From an uncultured Muribaculaceae bacterium (lineage in GTDB: Bacteria; Bacteroidota; Bacteroidia; Bacteroidales; Muribaculaceae), in the NCBI GenBank assembly GCA_910577585.1, contig CAJTNN010000002.1:1-45754 (forward strand): a stretch of DNA of 45,754 bases. Direction: 5' to 3'. The stretch's first letter is position 1. Each line of letters opens with the position of its first letter. Under the pieces are notes generated by a model that saw only the letters and a list, made by a program, of their open reading frames with translations, was not told the DNA's origin and did no database searches. This document shows positions 1 to 7,429 of this stretch, in pieces. A program made the translations under genes and the position numbers.

Positions 1-84
1 TATATATAATTATATATAATAATGTGTGCTCTCCCTTGATGGATTCGCTATTGGCTGAGTCTTTTGGTAGACTTCAACATGGGG

Positions 85-975
85 TCAGAGCACATTGAGC
101 ACCTGCTCCTTGATCTGCTCAAGCTCATCTTTCATCTTGACCACGATCTTCTGCATCTCAGCGTCGTTGCTCTTCGAACCGAGAGTGTTGATCTCGCGCC
201 CCATCTCCTGGGCGATGAAGCCGAGTTTCTTGCCTTGTCCGGCGCCGTGGCGCACCAATTCGGGTGTGCCGAGTGTCTCGATGAAGTAGTCGAGATGCGA
301 GCGCAAGCGAAGTTTCTCTTCGCTGACGTCGAGTTTCTCGATATAGAAGATGAGTTCCTGCTCGAGGCGACCTTTGTCGTAGTCTACGCCATGCAGCGAT
401 GCGAGCTGGTCTTCGAGGCGCTGGCGTATCTTGCCCACACGGCTCTGCTCATAGGGTTCGATCTCTTTGAGGAGATTGCCGATATTCTTTATCTTTTCGC
501 AGAAGAAGGCGTAGAGTTTGCTCCCTTCGGTAAGACGGAAGTTAGTCAGGGCCGCGGCGGCAAGGCGTGTGGCCTCGACGAGGGCCTCGCGGTCGGCACT
601 ATCCATCTCTTCGGCTTTGGTCTGCATGGTGTCGGGCATACGCAGCAGGGTGGCATACCAGTCGGCGGGTTCGGGGAGTCCGAGCTGCTGCTGCATCTCG
701 GTGATCTGGGCGCGATAGTTCTCGAGGGCGCCGATGTTGAGCGAGGCTGTGGCATGGGCCACGGTGTTCTCGATGCTTACCGACATCTCTACCTTGCCGC
801 GCTCGAGTTCGGCGGCAAGCATAGTGCGCAGCTCTATCTCCATCTCACGGAAGTATGAGGGAACCCGCATGAATAGGTCGAGCTGTTTGGAGTTGAGCGA
901 CTTGATTTCTACAGTCACTTTTCTTGTGGCGGAGGCAGCTGTGCCGCGTCCGAAACCGGTCATTGACAATATCAT
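85..975 (-). CDS. YicC/YloC family endoribonuclease
   Basis: A 296-residue protein of the YicC family. The N-terminus reads MILSMTGFGRG, the family hallmark, and the C-terminal third carries the conserved stretch IAQEMGREINTLGSKSND (DUF1732) before a charged helical end. Full length for the family, with the start fixed by the hallmark. YicC proteins are known as RNases involved in RNA decay; the exact target here cannot be read from sequence. It is divergent from the flavin reductase gene, and a good Bacteroidota-type promoter lies about 160 bases upstream, giving a leader of roughly 150 bases. A long open frame on the opposite strand is an antisense shadow. Confidence 0.93.
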   Translation of the reverse strand: MILSMTGFGRGTAASATRKVTVEIKSLNSKQLDLFMRVPSYFREMEIELRTMLAAELERGKVEMSVSIENTVAHATASLNIGALENYRAQITEMQQQLGLPEPADWYATLLRMPDTMQTKAEEMDSADREALVEATRLAAAALTNFRLTEGSKLYAFFCEKIKNIGNLLKEIEPYEQSRVGKIRQRLEDQLASLHGVDYDKGRLEQELIFYIEKLDVSEEKLRLRSHLDYFIETLGTPELVRHGAGQGKKLGFIAQEMGREINTLGSKSNDAEMQKIVVKMKDELEQIKEQVLNVL

Positions 976-1135
976 ATCTCTAATGTATGTTTTGCGCCAT
1001 GTCTATCTCCGCAATCCGGGTCTTACCTCTCCCGGGGCAGCTCTACCCCATTTTCCCTTACGACCCATATTCGGCGGACCGCGACGCGTAATCCTCAGTG
1101 AGTGCCACATGAGGTCGGCACACACTCTTTTATCG

Positions 1136-1166
1136 CAAAATTAATCAAAAATCGGCCATCTCACAA
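1136..1166 (-). promoter_or_regulatory. Bacteroidota-type promoter for yicC
   Basis: On the minus strand a -33 element TTGT (1166-1163) is followed after 19 bases by the -7 element TAATTTTG (1143-1136), matching TTTG/TAnnTTTG. The expected start of transcription is near 1129, leaving a leader of about 150 bases with a C/G-rich patch (CCCGGGGCAGCTCTACCCC on the plus strand near 1040). Confidence 0.6.
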
Positions 1167-1272
1167 CAGTTTAGGCCATTAATTGGCCCCGACCTGCCAC
1201 CAAACATATTTTTGAGCCCCTTCGGGCATTACGCTCGCAACGCCGAAGTTGACCCCGGCCTGATGCCGCGCA

Positions 1273-1304
1273 TTTGCAAGTTTGCGCATGATTGGCTAAC
1301 TTCG
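1273..1304 (+). promoter_or_regulatory. Bacteroidota-type promoter for the flavin reductase gene
   Basis: TTTG at 1273-1276 is followed after 20 bases by TAACTTCG at 1297-1304, one base off TAnnTTTG. The start codon lies at 1326, so the leader would be about 15 bases. Confidence 0.5.
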
Positions 1305-1325
1305 CAGTCAAAATAACTGAAAGAA

Positions 1326-1892
1326 ATGGCTAAAGTGACTTGGAAGGCGGGCACGATGGTGTATCCCGCGCCGGCAGCGCTCGTGACGTGCGGTGCCACA
1401 CCTGAGGAATGGAATATGCTGACTGTGGCCTGGACAGGCACAATCTGCACCAATCCGGCGATGCTCTACATCAGCGTGCGCCCCGAACGCCATTCCTATC
1501 CGCTGATAATGGCGAATATGGAGTTTACGCTTAACCTCACCACCGAGGCGATGGCGAGGGCCACCGACTGGGCGGGGGTGCGCTCGGGACGTGATTACGA
1601 TAAGTGGCGCCAGACGGGGCTGACGCCGATGCCGGGCGAGATGGTGAAGTCGCCGGCGATTGCTGAGTCGCCGCTGGCCATAGAGTGCCGGGTGAAGGAG
1701 GTGTTGCATCTCGGGAGCCACGATATGATTCTGGCTGATGTGCTCTGCCTGAGGGCCGACGACAGGTTTATCGACCCCTCTACCGGGGCTTTCTCGCTCA
1801 AGGATGCCGGACTGATGGCCTATGTGCATGGGGGCTACTATGCTCTTGGCGACCTGCTGGGCACCTTCGGATTCTCGGTGAAGAAGAAGTAA
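1326..1892 (+). CDS. Flavin reductase family protein (FMN-binding split barrel)
   Basis: A 188-residue protein with the layout of the flavin reductase-like FMN-binding split-barrel family: an early segment MLTVAWTGTICTNPAMLYIS, then SVRPERHSYPLI contributing to the flavin site, and a C-terminal region ending in LLGTFGFSVKKK. Members reduce flavins with NAD(P)H or bind FMN in small redox enzymes; the substrate is not evident. No partner oxygenase or flavodoxin lies nearby, so it is transcribed alone from the promoter just upstream, and its 3' end faces the phosphohexomutase gene across a strong hairpin. Start ATG at 1326 follows the A-rich context GAAAGAA. Confidence 0.88.
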   Translation: MAKVTWKAGTMVYPAPAALVTCGATPEEWNMLTVAWTGTICTNPAMLYISVRPERHSYPLIMANMEFTLNLTTEAMARATDWAGVRSGRDYDKWRQTGLTPMPGEMVKSPAIAESPLAIECRVKEVLHLGSHDMILADVLCLRADDRFIDPSTGAFSLKDAGLMAYVHGGYYALGDLLGTFGFSVKKK

Positions 1893-1918
1893 GTGTCTGC
1901 CAGGCTATTAGTCTTGAA

Positions 1919-1995
1919 TAGTTGCTGATAGGCGTAATCATAGTCGCTGATAGGCGTAATCATAGTCGCCGATAGGCGTAATATAATAGTCGCCG
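1919..1995. repeat. Short tandem repeat, 22-base unit
   Basis: Three consecutive copies of a unit close to TAGTCGCTGATAGGCGTAAT plus CA begin at 1919, 1941 and 1963. The third diverges after GTAAT, and a fourth partial copy (TAGTCGCCG) at 1987-1995 runs into the hairpin stem that follows. Noncoding, between convergent genes. Confidence 0.8.
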
Positions 1996-2025
1996 CCGCT
2001 TCCCGATTGATGGAAGCGGCGGCGA
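1990..2025. terminator. Strong hairpin between convergent genes
   Basis: A perfect 13-base stem (1991-2003 with 2012-2024, arm CGCCGCCGCTTCC) with an 8-base loop, extended by one A-T pair, followed on the plus strand by ATATTTTATG. Its position between the 3' ends of the flavin reductase and phosphohexomutase genes suggests a terminator shared by both strands. Confidence 0.7.
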
Positions 2026-2087
2026 TATTTTATGTCTGTATCTCTCCTGACTGAGGCCTATGGCGCCTCACGGAGTGTCCTGCTCAT

Positions 2088-3839
2088 TTATTTCACACCA
2101 AGGTCGGCGAGCACACGGTCAATGTGGCGGTCGGCTGCCTCGACTGTGGCTTCGTAGGCCTCCTTGGAGGGCATATCCTCGCGAACCTCGATATAGAACT
2201 TGATCTTGGGTTCGGTGCCTGAGGGACGGATCGAGATCTTGTCGCCTGCGGCTGTGAAGAACTGAAGCACGTTGGAGGTGGTGGGGAAGTTCATCTTCTC
2301 AATCTCGCCTGTAGTGAGGTTGCGGCAGTTGAGGTCGGCGTAATCCTTGACAATCACCACCGGCGAACCGGCGATCTCCTTCGGCGGATTTGCGCGGAAC
2401 TCCTTCATCATGGCGGCAATCTCGTCGGCACCGGTCTTGCCCGGACGCACCACGCTCACTCCGCGCTCGCGCGAGAAGCCATATTTGGCGTAGATGTCGA
2501 TCAGGAGCTCGTAGAGGTCAAGGCCCTGGTCGGCGGCCCAGGCTGCAATCTCACACATCAGCGAGATGGCCGACACTGAGTCTTTGTCGCGCACGAAGGT
2601 CTCGGCCAGGAAGCCGTAGCTCTCTTCGCCGCCACCAAGATAACGCTCTTTGCCTTCGAGATTGCGCATCACGTCGGCAATCCACTTGAAGCCTGTGAAG
2701 CAGTCGTAGCACTTCACGTTGTTGGCATCGGCGATGCGCTTGATGGCTTCGGTGGTGACGATGGTCTTCACGCAATATTCATTACCCTTGAGCATACCGA
2801 GCTCGGCGTTGCGGGTGATGATGTAGTAGAGGAAGATCATCACTATCTGGTTGCCGTTGACGAGCTGATAGTTTCCCTTCTTGTCGCGCACCACCAGACC
2901 CACACGGTCAGCATCCGGGTCAGAGGCGAGCACGAGGCTTGCGCCTGTCTCCTTGGCCTTGGCTATGCCCATCGCCATGGCTTCGGCATTCTCGGGATTG
3001 GGTGATACGACTGTGGGGAAGTTGCCATCCTGCACATCCTGCTCGGGCACATGGATGATGTTTTTGAAGCCCCACTTGGCAAGTGAGTCATACATCAGCG
3101 ACGAACCCACTCCATGAATCGGAGTGTAGACAATCTTCATGTCGGCATGACGCTTGTCGGCCTCGGGCGAGAGCGACAGTCCGAGTATCTCCTCGAGATA
3201 GGGCTCGTCGACATCCTTACCTATCGTCTTAATTAGGTCGGGGTTGGCGTCAAATTTAATCTGGTCGACCGATGTGATGGCGTTGACATAGGCGATGGTC
3301 TCCACATCGTGGGGGGCGATCATCTGTGCGCCGTCGCTCCAATAGGCCTTGTAGCCGTTGTATTCCTTGGGATTGTGAGAGGCTGTGATGTTGACACCGC
3401 TCTGGCAACCGAGGCGGCGGATCGCATACGACACCTCAGGCGTGGGACGGCAGCCATCGAAGAGATATACCTTGATGCCATTGGCTGAGAAGATGGCGGC
3501 CACCATCTCGGCAAATTTGCGAGAGTTGTTGCGCACATCGTGTCCTACGGCCACTGAAATCTCCGGCAGATCCTTGAAGCAGTCTTTCAGATAGTTGGCC
3601 AGACCCTGTGTGGCGGCGCCTACGGTGTAGATGTTCATGCGGTTGGTGCCGGCACCCATGATGCCGCGCAGACCACCTGTGCCGAACTCCAGGTCCTTGT
3701 AGAAGGCGTCGATGAGTTCTGTCTTATCGGGATTGTCAAGAAGAGCCTTCACTGCGGTGCGGGTCTCCTCGTCATACTGCGGGCCGAGCCATTTTTCGGC
3801 ACGCTCGATGCATGATTTCAATAATGCTTCGTTGTCCAT
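2088..3839 (-). CDS. Phospho-sugar mutase (phosphoglucomutase/phosphomannomutase family)
   Basis: A 583-residue alpha-D-phosphohexomutase that interconverts hexose 1- and 6-phosphates. Visible landmarks: FGTGGLRGIMGAGTNRMN near residues 52-68, the phosphoserine loop TASHNP (Ser154), the metal-binding loop DPDADRVG, the sugar-binding GGGEESYGF region, and the C-terminal phosphate-binding RPSGTEPKIKFYIE. Length matches the long PGM subgroup of Bacteroidota. The open frame continues 36 codons further upstream, but those residues do not look like the family, so the ATG at 3839 (MDNEALLKSC) is chosen. A -7 box sits about 105 bases upstream. Which sugar it prefers cannot be decided by eye. Confidence 0.93.
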   Translation of the reverse strand: MDNEALLKSCIERAEKWLGPQYDEETRTAVKALLDNPDKTELIDAFYKDLEFGTGGLRGIMGAGTNRMNIYTVGAATQGLANYLKDCFKDLPEISVAVGHDVRNNSRKFAEMVAAIFSANGIKVYLFDGCRPTPEVSYAIRRLGCQSGVNITASHNPKEYNGYKAYWSDGAQMIAPHDVETIAYVNAITSVDQIKFDANPDLIKTIGKDVDEPYLEEILGLSLSPEADKRHADMKIVYTPIHGVGSSLMYDSLAKWGFKNIIHVPEQDVQDGNFPTVVSPNPENAEAMAMGIAKAKETGASLVLASDPDADRVGLVVRDKKGNYQLVNGNQIVMIFLYYIITRNAELGMLKGNEYCVKTIVTTEAIKRIADANNVKCYDCFTGFKWIADVMRNLEGKERYLGGGEESYGFLAETFVRDKDSVSAISLMCEIAAWAADQGLDLYELLIDIYAKYGFSRERGVSVVRPGKTGADEIAAMMKEFRANPPKEIAGSPVVIVKDYADLNCRNLTTGEIEKMNFPTTSNVLQFFTAAGDKISIRPSGTEPKIKFYIEVREDMPSKEAYEATVEAADRHIDRVLADLGVK

Positions 3840-3944
3840 TATATTATATTGATATTTTATATTTGTGCGGTTGGATACCTGTAGAATTCTGCTCGCTCTG
3901 AACTTATAACACTCCGCAGCGGGGAGTTTGCCGTTCAGAAAATA

Positions 3945-3952
3945 CAAATATA
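3945..3952 (-). promoter_or_regulatory. -7 element of the phosphohexomutase promoter
   Basis: TATATTTG on the minus strand matches TAnnTTTG exactly. The -33 element is poor at the standard distance. A leader of about 100 bases would include a small hairpin (CTCCCCGCTGCGGAG). Confidence 0.45.
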
Positions 3953-4089
3953 ATAAAAATTAGGTTTACAATCCTAAAGAATCTCTCAAAAACTACTCGT
4001 CGGCGCTGTTTTTTGCCGGATGCAAGGTTCTTCGTTTTTTTTAAGGTCGTCCCTCTCTTTTTCATGGAACTGTGGCAAGGGATATACGC

Positions 4090-4329
4090 CTAATTATTTT
4101 GGTCATTGCCGTATTTGCGCTTGTTGGCCTCGATTTTGCGGCGGCGTGCAGCGCGGCGGCGCTCAAGGTCGCGGGCTGCTTTCTCAGCGGCTTTCTTCTC
4201 TTTGATGCGGCGCACCTCCTCATCCATCTCGGCCACCTTCTCAGGATGTTGGTCGAGCCATATCAAGCGAAACACCACATAGAAGCACACAATGGTAATA
4301 ATGCCATAAATGATGATTGTCTTAACCAT
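4090..4329 (-). CDS. Small membrane protein with basic coiled tail (intact copy)
   Basis: A 79-residue protein I do not recognise by name. Residues 1-20 (MVKTIIIYGIITIVCFYVVF) form one membrane helix, followed by RLIWLDQHPEKVAEMDEEV and a highly charged helix rich in Arg, Lys, Glu and Ala that ends KIEANKRKYGNDQNN. The N-terminal helix with the charged remainder suggests a single-pass inner-membrane protein with a cytoplasmic basic tail. A second copy, frameshifted, lies at 6494-6720; the two share tail, membrane segment and promoter region. The frame is open three codons further, but ATG 4329 aligns with the start of the other copy. It has its own near-perfect promoter at 4356-4387. Function unknown. 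Confidence 0.75.
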   Translation of the reverse strand: MVKTIIIYGIITIVCFYVVFRLIWLDQHPEKVAEMDEEVRRIKEKKAAEKAARDLERRRAARRRKIEANKRKYGNDQNN

Positions 4330-4355
4330 AATCAACACATTTTAGTTTAATCGCC

Positions 4356-4387
4356 CAAATATACAGAATTAACCCAACACCCGCAAA
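4356..4387 (-). promoter_or_regulatory. Consensus Bacteroidota promoter for the small membrane protein
   Basis: On the minus strand TTTG (4387-4384), 20 bases, then TATATTTG (4363-4356): a full match to the consensus. The sequence after it (GGCGATTAAACT) recurs after the promoter of the second copy near 6735-6750, showing that the duplication included the promoter. Confidence 0.75.
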
Positions 4388-4564
4388 TTCCCCACCACAT
4401 TTTCGCCAAGAATCTGCACCCTTTGACCCGGTTACACGCGTGACAGCAACCCGCTGGCCACATCAGCACGATGGCAACATGCGCACTGCCCTCACAGTCG
4501 CACGACGCTCACGGGAGAACATTGAGTTGTGCGGCGTCAGCTTCCTGGAAGGAGGGGCATCCTC

Positions 4565-5111
4565 GCCCAACGCCGTTAGTTAAGGATACAAGTTTGGCTG
4601 AGTTGGCTTGGAAGATGTGGAAGGAATTTTTTTAGACGCGGATCATTCTCTTACTCGCTGCTGCGCAGCTCGTTGCGATCGCGGATGGAATGGATTAACG
4701 CGGATTTTCTTTTGCTTCAGATACAATTGATGGGGCGCAGGCACATCGGCGCTATGCGCCTTGTGGCGACGCGGATGGTGCCTGATGGAGGTCGACCCCC
4801 AAGAGACTACATCCTTTTACCGGAGAACGTGGTGACGGGAGCACGGCTTTTACGTTCTCCCGTAAGCCCCGTTCTCCCGTGAAATCCGTATCAAGGGGGA
4901 GTGCGCAGCCAATCTGCGGGCATCAAGGCGCATAGCGCCGAGATGCATCCGTCCCCATCTGCGTGCAACCCAGCGCATTACGCAAATTGGATCCGCGTTA
5001 ATCCTTTCCATCCGCGGCGCAGTCGCGCAGCGACAAGCGAAGAGATCCGCGCCCTTAAATTCCTTCCACATCTTACCAATTGGTCCTTCCTTAACTTAAC
5101 GGCGTCGGGCG
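4565..5111. repeat. Large imperfect inverted repeat, arms of about 190-200 bases
   Basis: The left arm (4565-4764) and right arm (4924-5111) are imperfect reverse complements. Outer ends: CGCCCAACGCCGTTAGTTAA against the complement of TTAACGGCGTCGGGCG. Shared blocks further in: GATGTGGAAGGAATTT, GCGGATGGAA, GGATTAACGCGGAT and CGGCGCTATGCGCCTTG. The 160-base spacer contains GTTCTCCCGT twice and its complement ACGGGAG. The short open frames in the arms (4673-4882 plus; 4850-5071 minus) encode alike peptides only because they lie in the repeat. No transposase is present. The rest of the 4339-5227 gap holds no gene that I can support. Confidence 0.75.
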
Positions 5112-5227
5112 CCCTCGCTCCGACCCTGCGGCAAAGAATCGAGTTTAAACACACCTACCTAATCCCCAAAACCTTATCACTCACCCTGCACGTTCTATAA
5201 TCCAGCACGTTCTGCCGTCAAAAAACG

Positions 5228-5452
5228 TCAGAGATTATCAGCTGCTGCATCGACTTTGGCGGCAATATCCCTCAAAGCATTGCGGAGAGTCTCCTTCTGC
5301 TCGGGCGAAAACTCACATGGCTCACCATTGTCGTCATAGCCATTGAGAGGCGCATATATCCAAGTCCTTGATAAACCGAAGTAGTCTTTGGAAATATTCC
5401 CCCACTTCAGATACATCAACACATCTTTAAGTTTCTCTGTATTTTCACTCAT
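5228..5452 (-). CDS. DUF5053 family protein, short form
   Basis: A 74-residue protein whose whole length is the DUF5053 core seen in the two neighbours: NISKDYFGLSRTWIYAPLNG, then GEPCEFSPEQKETLRNALRDIAAKV. The segment ISKDYFGLSRTWIYAPLNG looks like a helix-turn-helix (first helix, SR turn, second helix starting W-I), which suggests DNA binding, but this is inference; the family has no established function that I know of. It lies 63 bases downstream of the longer paralog on the same strand with no clear promoter between, so the two are probably one transcript. The core is less conserved than in the others, with a GYDD insertion in place of the usual N-x-I-x motif. Confidence 0.75.
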   Translation of the reverse strand: MSENTEKLKDVLMYLKWGNISKDYFGLSRTWIYAPLNGYDDNGEPCEFSPEQKETLRNALRDIAAKVDAAADNL

Positions 5453-5515
5453 TATATTAGATATTAAAATTGTTATTCACCTTAATAATAGCAACCCTCC
5501 GATTTACAGTAGCAA

Positions 5516-5869
5516 TCAGATATTGTCAGAAAGTATCTGTATCTCGTAGGCGATAGTATCGAGAGCCTCCTTCAGCTTCTGACGTTCAGCTGCTGTGAAA
5601 TCCGCCGGTTTGCCATTCACGATATCATGATTCAACTTATGGCATATCCATGAGCGAGACCTACCGAAAAAGCGCTCCGCTATATATGATGCATTAAGTA
5701 CTTTCATGATATCATGCTCCCGAAAGTCAAATACCCTCTGATCAGCCGGTATCCCCTCTTTCTTAATTCGCTCGATTACGCCTTCAGCCATAGCCACCCC
5801 CTCCGGAGAGTCGGCACGTCGGATAATCTCTTCTACAAGTTCTGCGTCAGCAATCTTTTTATCTGCCAT
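5516..5869 (-). CDS. DUF5053 family protein, long form
   Basis: A 117-residue protein. Residues 1-55 are a charged helical N-terminal region unlike the paralogs; residues 56-117 are the DUF5053 core: LNASYIAERFFGRSRSWICH, KLNHDIVNGKPADFTAAE, then a helix ALDTIAYEIQILSDNI. The YIAERFFGRSRSW segment resembles a helix-turn-helix. Its core is very close to that of the protein encoded divergently at 6116-6409. First gene of a probable two-gene unit with the short paralog, driven by a full-consensus promoter at 5893-5924. The region is clearly richer in A and T than the housekeeping genes around it, in keeping with acquired DNA. Function unknown. Confidence 0.8.
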   Translation of the reverse strand: MADKKIADAELVEEIIRRADSPEGVAMAEGVIERIKKEGIPADQRVFDFREHDIMKVLNASYIAERFFGRSRSWICHKLNHDIVNGKPADFTAAERQKLKEALDTIAYEIQILSDNI

Positions 5870-5892
5870 AATACAAAAGTAGTTTAATGCCT

Positions 5893-5924
5893 CAAATTTA
5901 CCAATTTACATTGACACATACAAA
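5893..5924 (-). promoter_or_regulatory. Consensus Bacteroidota promoter for the DUF5053 pair
   Basis: On the minus strand TTTG (5924-5921), 20 bases, TAAATTTG (5900-5893). The start codon at 5869 leaves a leader of about 17 bases. Confidence 0.75.
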
Positions 5925-6002
5925 TCTCAGCTCAAAAAAACACATCTCCCCTACTGCCAGGTTGAGCTTAACGAAAAAAATCGAAAAGTTCTGTCACAGC
6001 TA

Positions 6003-6033
6003 TTGCTCAATAACGAAATAATTACTAACTTTA
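6003..6033 (+). promoter_or_regulatory. Promoter for the divergent DUF5053 gene
   Basis: TTGC (6003-6006), 19 bases, TAACTTTA (6026-6033), one base short of TAnnTTTG. The gene starts at 6116, giving a leader near 75 bases. The two DUF5053 transcription units diverge from a shared 246-base region, 5870-6115, where a DNA-binding product could control both. Confidence 0.5.
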
Positions 6034-6115
6034 CCATCGCAAATAAAAAACAAATTGCCGTTCACCCTATAGCACTACCACAAGAGGACTGCGCGGCCAA
6101 ATAAAATTATACCCA

Positions 6116-6409
6116 ATGTCAGAGAAGGAAATTACAAAGACTGAGATTGATGCCATCAAAACAAAGCATCCAATTCTGTCAAAAATTCAATTCATGGGGA
6201 ATCGTAAAGAACTTTTGAGAGTAGTGAACGGTGCATACATCGCCGAACGCTTTTTCAACAGGTCCGGTTCTTGGTTCAGCCAGAAGCTCAACAACAATAT
6301 CAAAAACGGCAAACCCTGCGAGTTTACCCCCGAAGAGCTGCAGACACTTCAAGATGCGCTCTATACGATTGCTTATGAAATAGAAGATTTGGCCGACGAA
6401 CTGATTTAA
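6116..6409 (+). CDS. DUF5053 family protein, divergent copy
   Basis: A 97-residue protein. Residues 1-35 are a charged leader, and residues 36-97 form the DUF5053 core VNGAYIAERFFNRSGSWFSQ, KLNNNIKNGKPCEFTPEELQ, then ALYTIAYEIEDLADELI. It is closest to the 117-residue paralog on the other strand (YIAERFF, SW, KLN, NGKP, FT, AL.TIAYEI in common). The helix-turn-helix-like YIAERFFNRSGSWFSQKLN is the best-conserved part. The ATG at 6116 is preceded by an A-rich stretch and the promoter above. Whether it acts as a regulator of the neighbours is untested; no function is established for this family to my knowledge. Confidence 0.8.
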   Translation: MSEKEITKTEIDAIKTKHPILSKIQFMGNRKELLRVVNGAYIAERFFNRSGSWFSQKLNNNIKNGKPCEFTPEELQTLQDALYTIAYEIEDLADELI

Positions 6410-6493
6410 GAGCTTGTTTGACTCTAACCTCAGGAAATATTATACGCGTAGAAATGGTTGCATCTCCTCCCACAAATTGCGACGTCCCCTCAA

Positions 6494-6720
6494 TTAATTT
6501 GACCCGTATTTGCGTTTGTTGGCCTCAATTTTGCGGCGGCGGGCCGCCCGACGGCGCTCGAGATCGCGAGCCTCTTTCTCGGCACGCTTCTTCTCTTTTT
6601 TTGTCTCTGCTCTTCGTTGAATCTTGCTATCTCTTCAGGATGGTCTTCCACCCACAACAACCGGAATACGAACCCGAAGCACGCAATGGCGATAAGGATG
6701 TAGATGATTATGTATTTCAT
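6494..6720 (-). pseudogene. Second copy of the small membrane protein, split by -1 frameshift at an A7 run
   Basis: From ATG 6720 the frame encodes MKYIIIYILIAIACFGFVFR and LLWVEDHPEEIARFNEEQRQ, matching the intact copy at 4090-4329. At 6602-6596 (minus strand) lies A7 within CAA AAA AAG. After it the zero frame runs to 6490 with an unrelated Arg-rich tail, whereas a -1 shift gives EKKRAEKEARDLERRRAARR then RKIEANKRKYGSN and a stop at 6496-6494, the same tail as the paralog. Differences between the copies in the tail region are mostly third-position changes in the -1 frame, so that frame was under selection. The heptamer A AAA AAG, in the correct phase, is a classic programmed -1 slip site. 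It may therefore be a frameshifted gene that is still expressed, a phase-variable gene, a recent pseudogene or a base-calling error. Confidence 0.65.
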
Positions 6721-6756
6721 AAAAAAAGGATGGATTAGAAGTTTAATTCGCCGCAA

Positions 6757-7260
6757 ATATTCATAAACCCAATGAGAACGACAACCCCGAATGGCTAAAA
6801 GTGGAACTAAAAGCGGAACTAATTTTCAGAATTCGAACCGTTTTTCGAACCGTTTTTGGCACAATTCAACGGAATCGGAAGAAACTGAGTGAACACAGAG
6901 AACACAGAAGACACACACGTAACATCCCGATAAATCAACCATTTAGGACGGAAAAACTGGTGGCCACCCTCACAGGCGGCCACCAGCAACATTTCCATAA
7001 TACTTTATTCGAACTAACCTAACATCATGAAACGATTTATCTTCTTTTCGACTGTATAACGATGCAGGCCCGAAAATGGTTCGCCACCCCACCATTTTTT
7101 TCGCAAAAAAATAATCGCAAAAAAATTACGGCTACTAAACAAGGTAAACCTTGCGAATCGAAAGGGCTTTGACAACCTCAACACAATCTTCCGTAGCGAG
7201 CACACCTCTGCTCATCGGAAGCTTTGAGTAAATATTTTCGTATAAAGATAGACTATATTC
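6757..7260. other. Noncoding AT-rich stretch with short repeats
   Basis: Between the small membrane-protein copy and the PBP1A promoter I see no gene I can support. It holds direct repeats (CTAAAAGTGGAACTAAAAGC near 6795-6820 and two copies of CGAACCGTTTTT at 6836-6858), a perfect 9-base hairpin at 6957-6986, and T/A runs near 7098-7130. A 33-codon frame from ATG 6791 arises from the repeats and has no recognisable features. Confidence 0.5.
6957..6986. terminator. Hairpin CTGGTGGCC/GGCCACCAG
   Basis: A perfect 9-base stem (6957-6965 with 6978-6986), 12-base loop. The 5' flank is GGAAAAA; no clean T-run follows on either strand, so the terminator role is uncertain. Confidence 0.35.
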
Positions 7261-7291
7261 TTGGGGAATTGAAAAAGGTTAGGTAACTTTG
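7261..7291 (+). promoter_or_regulatory. Bacteroidota-type promoter for the PBP1A gene
   Basis: TTGG (7261-7264), 19 bases, TAACTTTG (7284-7291). Transcription would start near 7298, leaving a leader of about 130 bases before ATG 7430. Confidence 0.65.
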
Positions 7292-7429
7292 CAGGTTGAG
7301 ACTGACCATGCCCCGCGCGACACAGCCATCCGCCGCCTCGCTCCGGCAATAGCTCTGAGAGCTGGGCAGCCCGATATCGCTCATCGCGACAACCGACATG
7401 GTTATCCTAAACAAGCTTACGCCTGAAAG

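Noticed and set aside
4673..5071. Two short frames with similar peptides (RMEWINAD and RMERINADP)
   Set aside because: They lie in the two arms of an inverted repeat, so their likeness reflects the repeat, not a gene family.
6791..7205. Small frames (33, 73 and 63 codons) in the 6.8-7.2 kb gap
   Set aside because: Low-complexity or repeat-derived, with no ribosome or promoter context and no conserved features.
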